This document shows positions 33,965 through 43,800 of a DNA stretch of 64,000 nt, piece by piece. Source of the DNA: Mobilibacterium timonense (lineage in GTDB: Bacteria; Bacillota; Clostridia; Peptostreptococcales; Anaerovoracaceae); NCBI RefSeq assembly GCF_900155555.1, contig NZ_FUHN01000008.1, positions 62,001-126,000 of the forward strand, written 5' to 3'. The stretch's first letter is position 1. Each line of letters opens with the position of its first letter. The position numbers and the translations under genes are program-made. Below the pieces are notes generated by a model. That model did no database searches. It worked only from the letters and a program-made list of their open reading frames with translations, and had not been told where the DNA came from.

Positions 33965-35491
33965 TTACATCTCCGTCTCCGCCTTTATCTCCTCGTCGTC
34001 CCTGCGCAGGCCGTAGCTCTTTTTTTCCTCTGCCTCCCTGAGGCGCTCCTGCTCGGCCCTGAGCTCCGCCTGCCTGATCCGGGTCTCCTCCCTCTCTATG
34101 TTCTTCACGAACTGTGCCACCAGCATCTTGAGCAGGCTGTTGGACACTCTGTAGAAATAGAAGGTCACCGCCTTGATCTCGTCTGTGCACAGGTCGTCCA
34201 CGGGCTGCATAAGAAGGCCGGTCCGTCTTGCTATCTGGCAGATGTGCTCCGGTGACAGGGTACTGTGGATCTTCAGCAGAACCGCCAGGCCGGACCTGGA
34301 GTTGACCGGCTCCACCTTGCCGCTGCCCGCCTTTTCGAACTCCCGCATGGTGGTCTCAAGCTTGCCGGCGTAGAGATTCCTGCACTTCTTGATGTTCTTC
34401 TGGTAAAACCCGTCCTCCATGTACAGCGCCAGGCAGATTTGCTCTGCCTTGGAGCACGTCTGGCTGTATCTGCCGCTGAACTTGTGAAATATCTCCATCA
34501 TGTTCTCCGGCAGGACCATGTAGCTGATCTTGATCGCCTCGAACAGCGTGGACGAGAAGGACCCAAGGTAGATGACCCTGTCCTCGTGGTCCAGACCCTG
34601 GAGCGCCGGGATAGGCTTTCCGAAATACCGGAGCTCGCTGTCGTAGTCGTCCTCAAGGACGTAGCTGTCGTTTTCCTTTGCCCAGTTCAGGAGCGCATAT
34701 CTCCTGGCCACCGGCATCACTGCCCCCGTCGGGAACTGGTTGTTCGGGTTCACGTAGGCGATGCTCCTCATGTTGACAGGGAGCTTTTCCAGCACGATGC
34801 CGTTATCGTCCACCGGGATGTTCAGGACCGTAAATCCGTGTTCTTTGAATATCTCCCGCACCGGTCCGTATCCCGGGCTCTCGGCCGCGACGTTTGCTAT
34901 CTCCATCTCCCGCAGTATCCTGCAAAGGTGTCCGGTGAGCTGCTGTGAGCCCGCGCCTATCACCACCTGATCCGGGGAGCACTTCACGCCCCTGCTCTGG
35001 AAAAGGTATTTCGCGATCTCGTACCTCAGCGCCGGCTCGCCCTGAACGTCTCCGGCTATGCGCAGGAGATGGGAGTATTCGTTGAAGACGCGGTGCATGC
35101 ACTTTTTCCACCTGGAAAAGCCGAAGCTCTCCTCGTCGTACAGAAGCGGTATCTCGTTCCCTATGTGGGCGCCCTCCGGCGGGAGTAGCTGCTCCAGTGT
35201 CACGCCGCCGGTGTCCGGTCCGTTCTCGGATGCCTCGATGGCTACCGCGTTGCTGACGTAGTAGCCGGACTTCGGCATGCTCTTCACGTATCCCTCCAGG
35301 CGGAGCTGATTGTAAGCCGCCCCGACGGTGGAGACGCTCACCCTGTTCTCCTCTGCGAATCTCCTGAGAGAAGGCAGCCTGCTTCCGGCTTCGATACGCC
35401 CCGTGACGATGTTTTCCTTGAGCTGGGAATATATCTGCTCGTACAGGCTGTCCTCCGCTGTGTTGTCCAAATTCAGAATTATGCTCTTCAT
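33965..35491 (-). CDS. MocR/GabR-type regulator with aminotransferase-like domain lacking the PLP lysine
   Basis: 508 residues. GntR winged helix at the N-terminus (SLYEQIYSQLKENIVTG, LPSLRRFAEENRVSVSTVGAAY). The aminotransferase-fold domain runs from about residue 110 to 455 (GAGSQQLTGHL, YVNPNNQFPTGAVMP, LEDDYDSELRY). Where MocR proteins have the PLP Schiff-base Lys (FSKTL), this one has FSSTLF: Ser314. The rest of the cofactor pocket looks conserved. A highly charged ~50-residue tail (EREETRIRQAELRAEQERL) follows, likely a coiled coil. MocR members usually sense PLP or amino compounds; without Lys it may bind PLP non-covalently or another ligand. AGAGGA precedes the ATG; 23 bases downstream of apbE. 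Confidence 0.85.
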   Translation of the reverse strand: MKSIILNLDNTAEDSLYEQIYSQLKENIVTGRIEAGSRLPSLRRFAEENRVSVSTVGAAYNQLRLEGYVKSMPKSGYYVSNAVAIEASENGPDTGGVTLEQLLPPEGAHIGNEIPLLYDEESFGFSRWKKCMHRVFNEYSHLLRIAGDVQGEPALRYEIAKYLFQSRGVKCSPDQVVIGAGSQQLTGHLCRILREMEIANVAAESPGYGPVREIFKEHGFTVLNIPVDDNGIVLEKLPVNMRSIAYVNPNNQFPTGAVMPVARRYALLNWAKENDSYVLEDDYDSELRYFGKPIPALQGLDHEDRVIYLGSFSSTLFEAIKISYMVLPENMMEIFHKFSGRYSQTCSKAEQICLALYMEDGFYQKNIKKCRNLYAGKLETTMREFEKAGSGKVEPVNSRSGLAVLLKIHSTLSPEHICQIARRTGLLMQPVDDLCTDEIKAVTFYFYRVSNSLLKMLVAQFVKNIEREETRIRQAELRAEQERLREAEEKKSYGLRRDDEEIKAETEM

Positions 35492-35514
35492 ATATGTCCT
35501 CTGTCTGTCTTAGT

Positions 35515-36570
35515 CTATTTCTCAGCCTGGAATCTGGCGTCCTTCGTCGTCACTATCTTGCCGTTCGACTTGCAGAACACCGCCTCGGTGTCGTCCAGGC
35601 TGTTCACCAGCTCCTTGCCCTTGTCCGTGCCGTATATCAGGCAGATGGTGCTGAGGGCGTCTATGTCCATGGACATGCCCCTCGTGGACATGAGCGTTAC
35701 CGAATCGAGATCCGTATCCACCGGATATCCCGTGGTCGAGCTCAGGATGTGGTGGTATACCTTTCCCTTGTACTTAAACTGGCGCTCGTAGACTCCGGAT
35801 GTGACCACCGTGCCGCTCGATATCTGCGTCTTGCCGATGACCTCGCTCCTGTCGCTGTACGGCTTTTCGATGCCGATGACGAAGTCGCTCCCGTCCGGCT
35901 TGCTCCCGATGGTGACGATGTTTCCACCAAGGTTGATCACCGCAGATGTGACGCCGGCCTCCTGGAGGGTGTCCGCCACCTGATCGGCGATGTACCCCTT
36001 GGCGATGCCGCCCAGGTCGATCTTGGCCTTCGGGTCCAGAAGCCTTACATAATTACCGTTTATCTGGATGTTCTTGTAGTTGACGTGGGTCAGCGCCTCG
36101 TCTATCTTCGACTGCTCCGGTGGCTTCGGGTGCTCCGCGTGGTAGTCCCACAGGTCGGCCACCGTGCCGATGGTGATGTCGAAGGCCCCGTTGGAAAGGT
36201 CTCCATATTTTATGCCGCCCTTGATGACGGTCAGGGCGTCGTCTCCTACCTGGGTCCACTGGCCGCCGCTGTTGTTTATCCTGCTGATGTCGCTGGCGTC
36301 CACGGTGTTGCTGAGCTCCTTGTCGAGCTCCCGGCACCTGTCGTAACCCTTGTCAATGGCCGCCTTCGCCTTCTTTTCCTTCAGGCCGCCCTTCATGTCG
36401 TAAACGCTGATCTTGCACACCGTGTCCAGGTAGTAGCCCTCCTGCTCCACGGGCTGGACCTCGTCAGACTTACTTGAACTGGTGCAGGCCGTCTGTGTTA
36501 TAATGAGCGGCAGCAGTGCCAGGACGGCGACTGCCTTGATGAAACGTCTCCTTGAAAAAGATGGGATCAT
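35515..36570 (-). CDS. apbE: FAD:protein FMN transferase (ApbE) with twin-arginine/lipoprotein leader
   Basis: 351 residues from the ATG at 36570 (AAGGAG precedes; the ATG five codons upstream lies inside that site). The leader has a twin-arginine motif SRRRFIKA, a hydrophobic stretch and a candidate lipobox Cys (TQTAC), so it acts outside the membrane. Core motifs: DIDALS... and GGIAKGYIADQVADTL (FAD site), NLGGNIVTIGSKPDG. It transfers FMN from FAD to Thr/Ser of proteins such as RnfG and RnfD, which are encoded at 59287-60829. Its start is 50 bases from the divergent NusG-II gene, and the three genes here look like one extracytosolic-flavin set. Confidence 0.92.
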   Translation of the reverse strand: MIPSFSRRRFIKAVAVLALLPLIITQTACTSSSKSDEVQPVEQEGYYLDTVCKISVYDMKGGLKEKKAKAAIDKGYDRCRELDKELSNTVDASDISRINNSGGQWTQVGDDALTVIKGGIKYGDLSNGAFDITIGTVADLWDYHAEHPKPPEQSKIDEALTHVNYKNIQINGNYVRLLDPKAKIDLGGIAKGYIADQVADTLQEAGVTSAVINLGGNIVTIGSKPDGSDFVIGIEKPYSDRSEVIGKTQISSGTVVTSGVYERQFKYKGKVYHHILSSTTGYPVDTDLDSVTLMSTRGMSMDIDALSTICLIYGTDKGKELVNSLDDTEAVFCKSNGKIVTTKDARFQAEK

Positions 36571-36620
36571 TGATCTCCTTTCCATATAAATAAAATATAA
36601 ATCCAGAGAAACTATCGAAT

Positions 36621-37004
36621 ATGAGAATTATCAAGCAATTTTTCACGAAGGCCGACCTGATCCTCATGGCCGCGATAATAGTGGTGGGGATCAGCGCCTC
36701 CCTCCTGCTTGCCACCAGCAAGGACTCCGGCAGCACGGTGGAGATAAAACTCGACGGAAAGGTCTGGGGGACCTACTCCCTGTCCCACGACCGGGAGATA
36801 ACCATCCGCGACGGCAAGGACAGGAACGTGGTGAAGATCTACCACGGCTCTGTATCCATGAAGTCGGCCAACTGCCGCAACCAGGTGTGCGTCGAGCACA
36901 GCCCGATCTCCAGATCGGGAGAGACCATCGTGTGCCTGCCCCACAAGGTTGTGGTCACCATAAAAGGCGGAGGAGGTGATGAATACGATGCCATCTCGAA
37001 CTAG
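36621..37004 (+). CDS. NusG domain II-containing membrane-anchored protein
   Basis: 127 residues. One N-terminal membrane anchor (LILMAAIIVVGISASLLLA), then an extracytosolic NusG domain II (VEIKLDGKVWGTYSL) and the conserved Cys segment SANCRNQVCVEHSPIS...IVCLPHKVV. Such proteins recur beside apbE and Gx transporter genes in Firmicutes; their role is unknown, perhaps in extracytosolic redox or flavin handling. The Shine-Dalgarno is weak. The gene's end overlaps the next gene by 17 bases. Confidence 0.85.
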   Translation: MRIIKQFFTKADLILMAAIIVVGISASLLLATSKDSGSTVEIKLDGKVWGTYSLSHDREITIRDGKDRNVVKIYHGSVSMKSANCRNQVCVEHSPISRSGETIVCLPHKVVVTIKGGGGDEYDAISN

Positions 37005-37548
37005 GAAAACCGGGAAGGAAAATTCCCGTCCGGGAAGCCCCTACTCGAGGGGCCGCAGCCGGTACGTCGCCACGGTGGCTCTCATGGCCGCCCTCGCCCT
37101 GATCTTTTCGTACGTGGAAGTAATTATACCATACAATGCGGGGATCCCGGGCGTGAAACTCGGCATTGCAAATATCGTCACGGTCATTGCGCTGTACAAG
37201 CTCTCGGCAAAGCACGCCGCCGCTGTCAACGCGATCCGCATCGCCGTGGCGGGCCTGCTTTTCAACGGGCTCTTCGGCGCCCTGTACGCTTTCGCCGGAG
37301 CGACATTGAGCTTCATCGTCATGGTGCTCCTGAAAAAGACAGGAAAATTCAGCGTCACCGGCGTCAGTATGGCGGGCGGCGTCTTCCACAACATGGGACA
37401 GCTGATCATCGCGTCGCTCCTCGTCGAGGACCTGCGGATGTTCTTCTACTTCCCGGTGCTCCTGTTTTCAGGGATGCTTGCCGGTATCGCGGTCGGCATA
37501 ACTGCGGCGCTTATCATTCCGAGGCTGCCGGACGTAAAGGCCAACTGA
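36988..37548 (+). CDS. Gx transporter family membrane protein
   Basis: 186 residues from the ATG at 36988, chosen because AGGAGGTGA lies eight bases upstream; the GTG/ATG at 36976/36979 sit inside that site. About five to six hydrophobic helices (YVATVALMAALALIFSYVEV, GIPGVKLGIANIVTVIALY). The family was formerly called heptaprenyl diphosphate synthase component I and is now seen as an ECF-S-like membrane protein. Frequently next to NusG-II, apbE or rnf genes. A substrate such as a flavin precursor is conjecture. Confidence 0.85.
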   Translation: MPSRTRKTGKENSRPGSPYSRGRSRYVATVALMAALALIFSYVEVIIPYNAGIPGVKLGIANIVTVIALYKLSAKHAAAVNAIRIAVAGLLFNGLFGALYAFAGATLSFIVMVLLKKTGKFSVTGVSMAGGVFHNMGQLIIASLLVEDLRMFFYFPVLLFSGMLAGIAVGITAALIIPRLPDVKAN

Positions 37549-37574
37549 TACTGAAACAGATTTCTGAACACACA

Positions 37575-37640
37575 AAATCTCCCGGCTGCGGGGACGATAC
37601 CTACCGTCTCGTCCTCACAGCGCGGGAGTCTTTATTTTCC
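37575..37640. terminator. Bidirectional terminator before the giant gene's 3' end
   Basis: CTCCCG-GCTG ... CAGC-GCGGGAG enclosing GGGACGA/TCGTCC pairing; TCTTTATTTT follows on the plus strand and ATTTTG on the minus strand. Serves the Gx transporter gene and the convergent giant gene. Confidence 0.75.
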
Positions 37641-37674
37641 GGAAGATCTTATGGGCGATCGATCCCCGGGTCTG

Positions 37675-37800
37675 CTATTCGCCTTCTCTTTTTCTTCTGT
37701 ATCTCGTCTCTGCCCCGGCAACTCCTGCTGCCCCGGCGGAAGAAGCTGCCAGAAGGAATATCCACAGAGCCAGCGAGCCCTGATCTCCGGTCTTAGGTCC
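37675..37800 (-). other. Cell-wall sorting signal of the giant protein (PKTG type)
   Basis: GPKTGDQGS, a hydrophobic helix (LALWIFLLAASSAGAAGVAG) and a basic tail. The first Leu of LPxTG is Gly. The PKTGD core is the part shared with sorting signals of several Clostridia, where the first residue varies. Confidence 0.75.
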
Positions 37801-40800
37801 TCCGGATCTGCCTCCGGATCCGCCCACGGCACTCAAGCCGGCCGTGCCGGAAGGTCTTTCCACTGCCCTGTCCTCGTATGTTATCACGTACTCCGAGAAC
37901 TTGTCCGTTTCAAAGGTGAGGGTCTGGTTTTCAGCATCGTACACCACTGGTATGTTCTGCACGGAACCTTCGTGGTATCTGATCAGCTCGAAACTCCTGC
38001 GGATATTTCCGCTCCTGTTTATCAGGTCCTCTGGGATGCTGATCGTTATCGAGACCGGAGAATCCGTGGAGGTGATCCTGGTCGTATCTTTCTGGCTGTT
38101 CAGTTTCTTGAACATGCTCACGTCAACATATTTTCCGGACTTCATTCCCATGGATCCCGCCTTCTCGTCAAGAGCCGCCTTTGTTTCAGGACTGATGGTG
38201 GAATCGATGCCGGTCACCTCGAGCCAGATGTTCATCTCGTCACCGTCGGCCACGGATGACAGGTCTTCTGCATCAGCAGCGACCTCTACCACTCCAGCCT
38301 TTGAAGTGTTCATCACGGTGGCAGGAGCCGAAGGAGCCACGTTTACATCGACGTTGATCTTTCCGAGATCATCTACTCGCTCATTCCCGGCCAGGATGAC
38401 CCACGTCTTTTTTACAGACCCCTTGAAGTTGCCTGTTCCTGTTATGGTCATCACGTGGGCGCCCGGTTCTGAAGCGGTGTTTCCCTCGACATCGAATGTG
38501 GCATTCAGTCCCTGGATCACCACGCTCTTCACTGCCTGAGTCTGTACCTCTCCGTTATCCTTGAGAACATGTCCAAGAGTAACGGCTGCTCCGGAGATGT
38601 CTTTTCTGTGGATCGTTCCTGTCGTGGTATCTCCCGGATACAGGATCCTGTAGTTTCGGAGCTCTGTCCCTGTTTCTCCAGGCCTTACCGCGATGCCGCT
38701 CCTGTCCACCTGCACCGTCTTGTCTTTTCCTGCATCCGGAGTGGTGAACCTTCCTGAGAGTCCGGACAGAGTCAAGGTCTCTCCCTTAATTCCGGTCTCC
38801 ACAGAAGCGTGGACAACAGCTTTCTCATTTCCATCGTAGGTCTTGCCATCACAGCTGTAGGCGGCCGTGATCTCCTTCGGGTCGATCTCTCCTGTGCTGA
38901 TCTCTCCAGGATATTTGATAATGTAGTTTGCCAGATCTGTTCCACTGCTTCCTTTAGCCGCAGCATTGCTGCTGTCGACCTGGACCTTCTTGTCTGTACC
39001 AGCGTTCTTGTCATCGAATGTTCCAGTTAATCCGCTTACGCTGATGGTCTGGCCTTCAACACCAGTCTCAATGGAACCATGGAGAGCAGCCTTCCGGTTC
39101 CCGTCATAGGTCTTGCTGTCTGCCTTGACCTGTACGGTGACCGCTCTTCTTGAAATGGTGAACTGCTTTTCCCCACTTGCGGCAAGATGATCGCTGTCTT
39201 CGTTCCTGGTAGCTACCACGACATACTTGCCTGCAGTAACAGGAGCACCATCCAGTTTTGTTCTGTTCCCATTCTCTGCCAGACGGTAGTAGGTCAGCGA
39301 AGCGGAATCGCCATCTGTTTTCTCATGAGGATACCTGACCTCGTAAGCAGGCGCCTCTACAGCTTTTCCGTTGTAGACACCCGATGGGTCTCCGGTTATC
39401 TCCACTATAGGCTGCGCCTTCACCACCTTCAGTGTGAAGGATGTGGTGGAAGGCAGCTGATTGTCTGAGAAAGCAGTCCTGCTTCCATCCTCTCCCGTCT
39501 GATCGTCTGTACGGATGGTCCCGGAGACTCCCATAGGATCATAGGTCACTTCTGCTTTGTGATCCCCTGCAGCCAGGTCCTTCAGATATCCGTTAAGCAG
39601 TTCAATGTCGGCTTTCCTGCCATCAGCATCATAAGTCACCCTGTAGTCTTCTGGCCTCAGTGGTTTTCCATCAACGGAAATATCTCTGATGGTATTTCCG
39701 TTTGCATCGACCACGGCCTCTGCATCATCCGGGGATGTTCTGGTAAATGTGATCTCTCTTGTATCCTGAGATCCGTCGGTATACATGACCAGCCCCTCGG
39801 AGCTGAGGTAAGTTACATGACCTGCCTTGTCTTCCAGTCGGGCGTACACGACGGCCTTCTCGTTTGGCGCCAGGGATACCGTGCTCCCCTCAGTCCACTT
39901 ATCGCTTGCGAGAACGGACGGGTCGATCTGACCTTCAGTCTTGTAATACTTTGTGGATGCCATTCCGCTGATATCGTCGGCCGACGTTATCTGAGCCTGA
40001 ACAGTATCCTTGAAGAACAGGCCGAAGGTGATGTGCTCGAGCAGCGATCTGAAGGTGCTGTTCTTGATCTTGATCGATCCCGTAGCCGAAGTCTTGTCCA
40101 CGTTCACTCCGGTTATGGATGATCGGAGCTCCGGGTCATAGGCAACACTGATCTTTTCAGTTTTTGCTCCGTCCTCATCCCTCCTGAGATAATAGCTTAT
40201 CGGATCTTCACCCTCACTGGTGATGGTAATGGACCCAGAATATGCGCCATCCTGTTCTCTTGAAATGGAGTAACCTTCTGGAGCCGTTACGTCCACGTCG
40301 CTGACGAACCATACGTTGTTTCCCCTGGTGCCCGATATCCTTGCCATGAGGTCTCCGGCAGGCATTGGAGAGATCGAATAGCTTCCTCCTGTAAGCGTAA
40401 CGTCGTAGTTCTGAGCGGTCTTTCCGTCCCTGTCATAGTCGAGGACCACACCATAAGCCCCTGACGACGTGCCGCTTCCAATGGTGACGGCCTTTCCATT
40501 TCCATCTCTTGCCGTCTCGACTATCCCGAGAGCCTTTTCATCTTCCAGAGAAGCGATCTTGTACTTTCCCGAATCTGTATAGGTCAGTGTGCCGACCGGA
40601 TCCCCGTTTCTGTCTCTGCTGCTGCCGTAGTAGGCCACCTTGTCGTCTGCTTTGATCGTTACAGGTCTCCTGGTCACCGATATCATTATGAACGGAGTGC
40701 TCGTCACACTTCCAGCCGTCGTCATCTCGCAGGTATAGTATCCGCTTTCGCTGACATTTCTGACATTTAATGTCTTATCGACGGCACCTTCCAGCTTCTT

Positions 40801-43800
40801 CCCGTTCCTGTACCACTGATACGCAGTCTCGCCGTCTTTTCCGCCTTCTGCGGTGAGAACGGCTCCATCGCGGTCGTACATCTGGGTATAGCTGGTCCCT
40901 GCTGCATCAGAAGTTCCACTTCCGGATACTGTGATCCTGCCTCCCGTGCGGAACACGTCTGAAACGGCCTCGTTGCTGTTGTCGCAGTTTGCGGTCTCTT
41001 TTTCCGTGACCGCACTCACTTTGAACCTGTACTCTCCGCCGCCCTGAACGTCCTCCAGGATATCGAGCGATGTGTTGCTGGTCTCCGGATAGGTCTTGAT
41101 GTCAGTCCATTCTCCGGAAGCAGCATCCTTTTTCTGCAGCACTACCCTGTACAGGATATCGGTCTCACCTGCGCTGTCGCCATTTCCGCCGTTTTCCTTT
41201 ACAGGCGGGACTGCGTTCCATGATATTCTTCCATAGTTTGCTCTGTTTTCTTCGTCTGTCCCCATGGACTTCAAGCCGGAAGGAACGGCAAGCTTGCCCT
41301 TTTTGATGGTGAAGGTCTCCCAGACGGTCGTGATCTCGTCGTAATCTCCGGTTTCACCAATGATGGCACGGATATCGTATTGTCCTGCATCCTTTGGTAT
41401 CTCAGTGGTGGCGGCGCTTCCCGCGTCACCGTGCTTCCTGAACTGGAAGGTGACCGCAGGGTCCTCACGCAGCTCCGTGATGTTCTTTTCGGCGGAAGGA
41501 ACAATTCTTTTCTCACCGTAGACCCATCCGGAATAATCTCTGATCTCCGGCGCATAGCTCCCCTTCTGGATATTGATGGTCACTCCCTTCTCGCGGCCGG
41601 TGGATACTTTCACGGACTGTCCATTATCTTTCCTGATCGCAGTTACCGTGACCCCTACGTGATACCTGTTCACAGCGTACTTCATGTTCTCCGGGAACGT
41701 ATACTGATCGCTGTCTGTACCAACTGCCTGCCCTATGACCTTATCGTAGAGGGTCCAGGAATAATGATATGTATAATCCTTGTATTCCTCTGTGTGGACA
41801 GGGGTCACCGTGATCACAGGAGAAACGTCATAGCCGTATTTTATGTCGTAGATGTTGTCTCCCGTCTTGCTTCCGTTCTCGACCGACAGTGTCACACCAG
41901 CCTCTGCCGGGACTGCCTTCAGGACCAGTGTGATAGTGCACTTGTTCTGGTCCATGTCAGGGCTCATGGAAAAGGCCGACTGGTATTCCCTGCCACTGCG
42001 GCTCTTCTCCGGCTGATCCCCGTTGACCACGGAAACCGCATCACTGCTGCAGGTGACTGAATCGATCTGGTATCCTGTGCCGTTCTTCAGATCAGCCTTC
42101 AGCTCGATGTCCTTCTGTCCAGGGAGGACCACCTTGGAATGAGCGCCTCCTACAGAGATGTTTTCACCTTTCCCTGCAGCGGTAACGGAGTCATCGGCAA
42201 ATGCGAACGTCACCTCCGCTGCGTGGAGCGTATCCGAAATGCCCTCGGCGCTATCCATAACATTGGTAGGATTCCTGTTTCCCTTCTCCGACGCGATGGC
42301 CTTTACCTTTACAGTATATGATCCGGCCTCTGTCATCTCGTCCGTGTAATTATAGGAAAGTGTATCGGCGGAGACCTTGTGCTCCGACCCGTCCACGAGA
42401 GTGCCGTCTCTGTACAGAGCTATCTCATAGCTTTCAGGTCCTATGCCGTGGATGCCATCCACCGCCTTCCAGGAGATCCTTCCCGCGTTCTCGTTTCCTC
42501 CGGAGTACGATCCGGATCCTTTTACATCCCATACAGGCTGCGGAGCCGCAAGCTGGTTCTTCTCAACGAACAGTGAGCCATTGGAGTAGGTCACATCGTA
42601 GTTCTCCACATTCACATCCGTGCTGTGGAAGTTTGCCGGGATGACAGGGTATTTCGCCGTCATCGTCCCGCCTTCAGATGTGACGTTCTTGCCGGGATCG
42701 TAGTCCGGTGCATCCATATCAACGTTGCTGCTGCCGATCTTGCCGGCTTCACCGGAGACCAGACCTTCCACGGCGGCATTATTCTGATCGACTGGTGCGA
42801 ATGATGCCGTGAACGCCGGTTTATCCTGTCCGAATTTTATGGTCTTGTCGTCTGCTGTTATCCTGAGCGGACGCCTGTTGATCGTGCTGGTAGTATCAAA
42901 AACGTTGGATGTAAGGTCGTAGCGGCTGCTGAGGTAGTCTCCCAGGGTCAGCCTGAGTTCCACATCCTTCGCTTTGGCCTTCCCGTTTGGATCCAGCTGC
43001 ACATCCTTGCCGGTCTTGTATTTTCCTGTCACATCGATGGCGTTTTCGGCGGTAAGCCCTGTGCTGTCATCATTTGCATAGTCCACGTCCAGCTGCTGGA
43101 GCCCCTGATAATTCGTGGTGTTGAATTCAGGCAGGACGATCTGGTCACGATGTACTTCGTCCGTTCCATCGTAGACCCTGTCTGAGGTCTTTATCCCCTT
43201 CACCGTGAGGCTCAGCTTAGTGACCGTCAGAGTGCCGTCTGCAGAAGCAAAGTAGTAGTCGTCTGACTTGAAGTCCTTCATGGACATCGTTATTTTGTAC
43301 TCACCTGCAGGCGAAGAGATCAGGTCGTCAGACGTCCGCCCGAGTCCGGATATCTCATACTCCGGCGTTCCTGAAAATGCCGATGCCGTATCGTCGTAGG
43401 CAAGCCCGCTGGTAGAATAAGTCACCTCACTGCCTGTATTGAACCGGGATCCGTAGCTGTAGGAGCCCTGTCTGGTCTCTGGCTTGAAAGTGAGCTTTTT
43501 CTTTTCCACCGTGAGCGTTCCCGGGTGATAGTGGATGTCGTAGTTATCGGACGTCAGTCCATCAGGGGTTATCTGATATTCTCCCGCACCCCTGCTGTCG
43601 CTCTTGCTGTTGTCGTAGCTGCAGTGGAATACCGGGGTCACGTTATCCGTACCGGCTCCTTTTACATCGCTACCGCTGAGGATGCTCTCCCCGTCGGCAA
43701 AGCCCGAATATTTCACCGTGAATTCCGGTGACTTCTCATCTCCATATGTGATGCTCTTGTCCTCGGCGGTCACATCGAGATCTCTCTTTGTGATGGAGCA

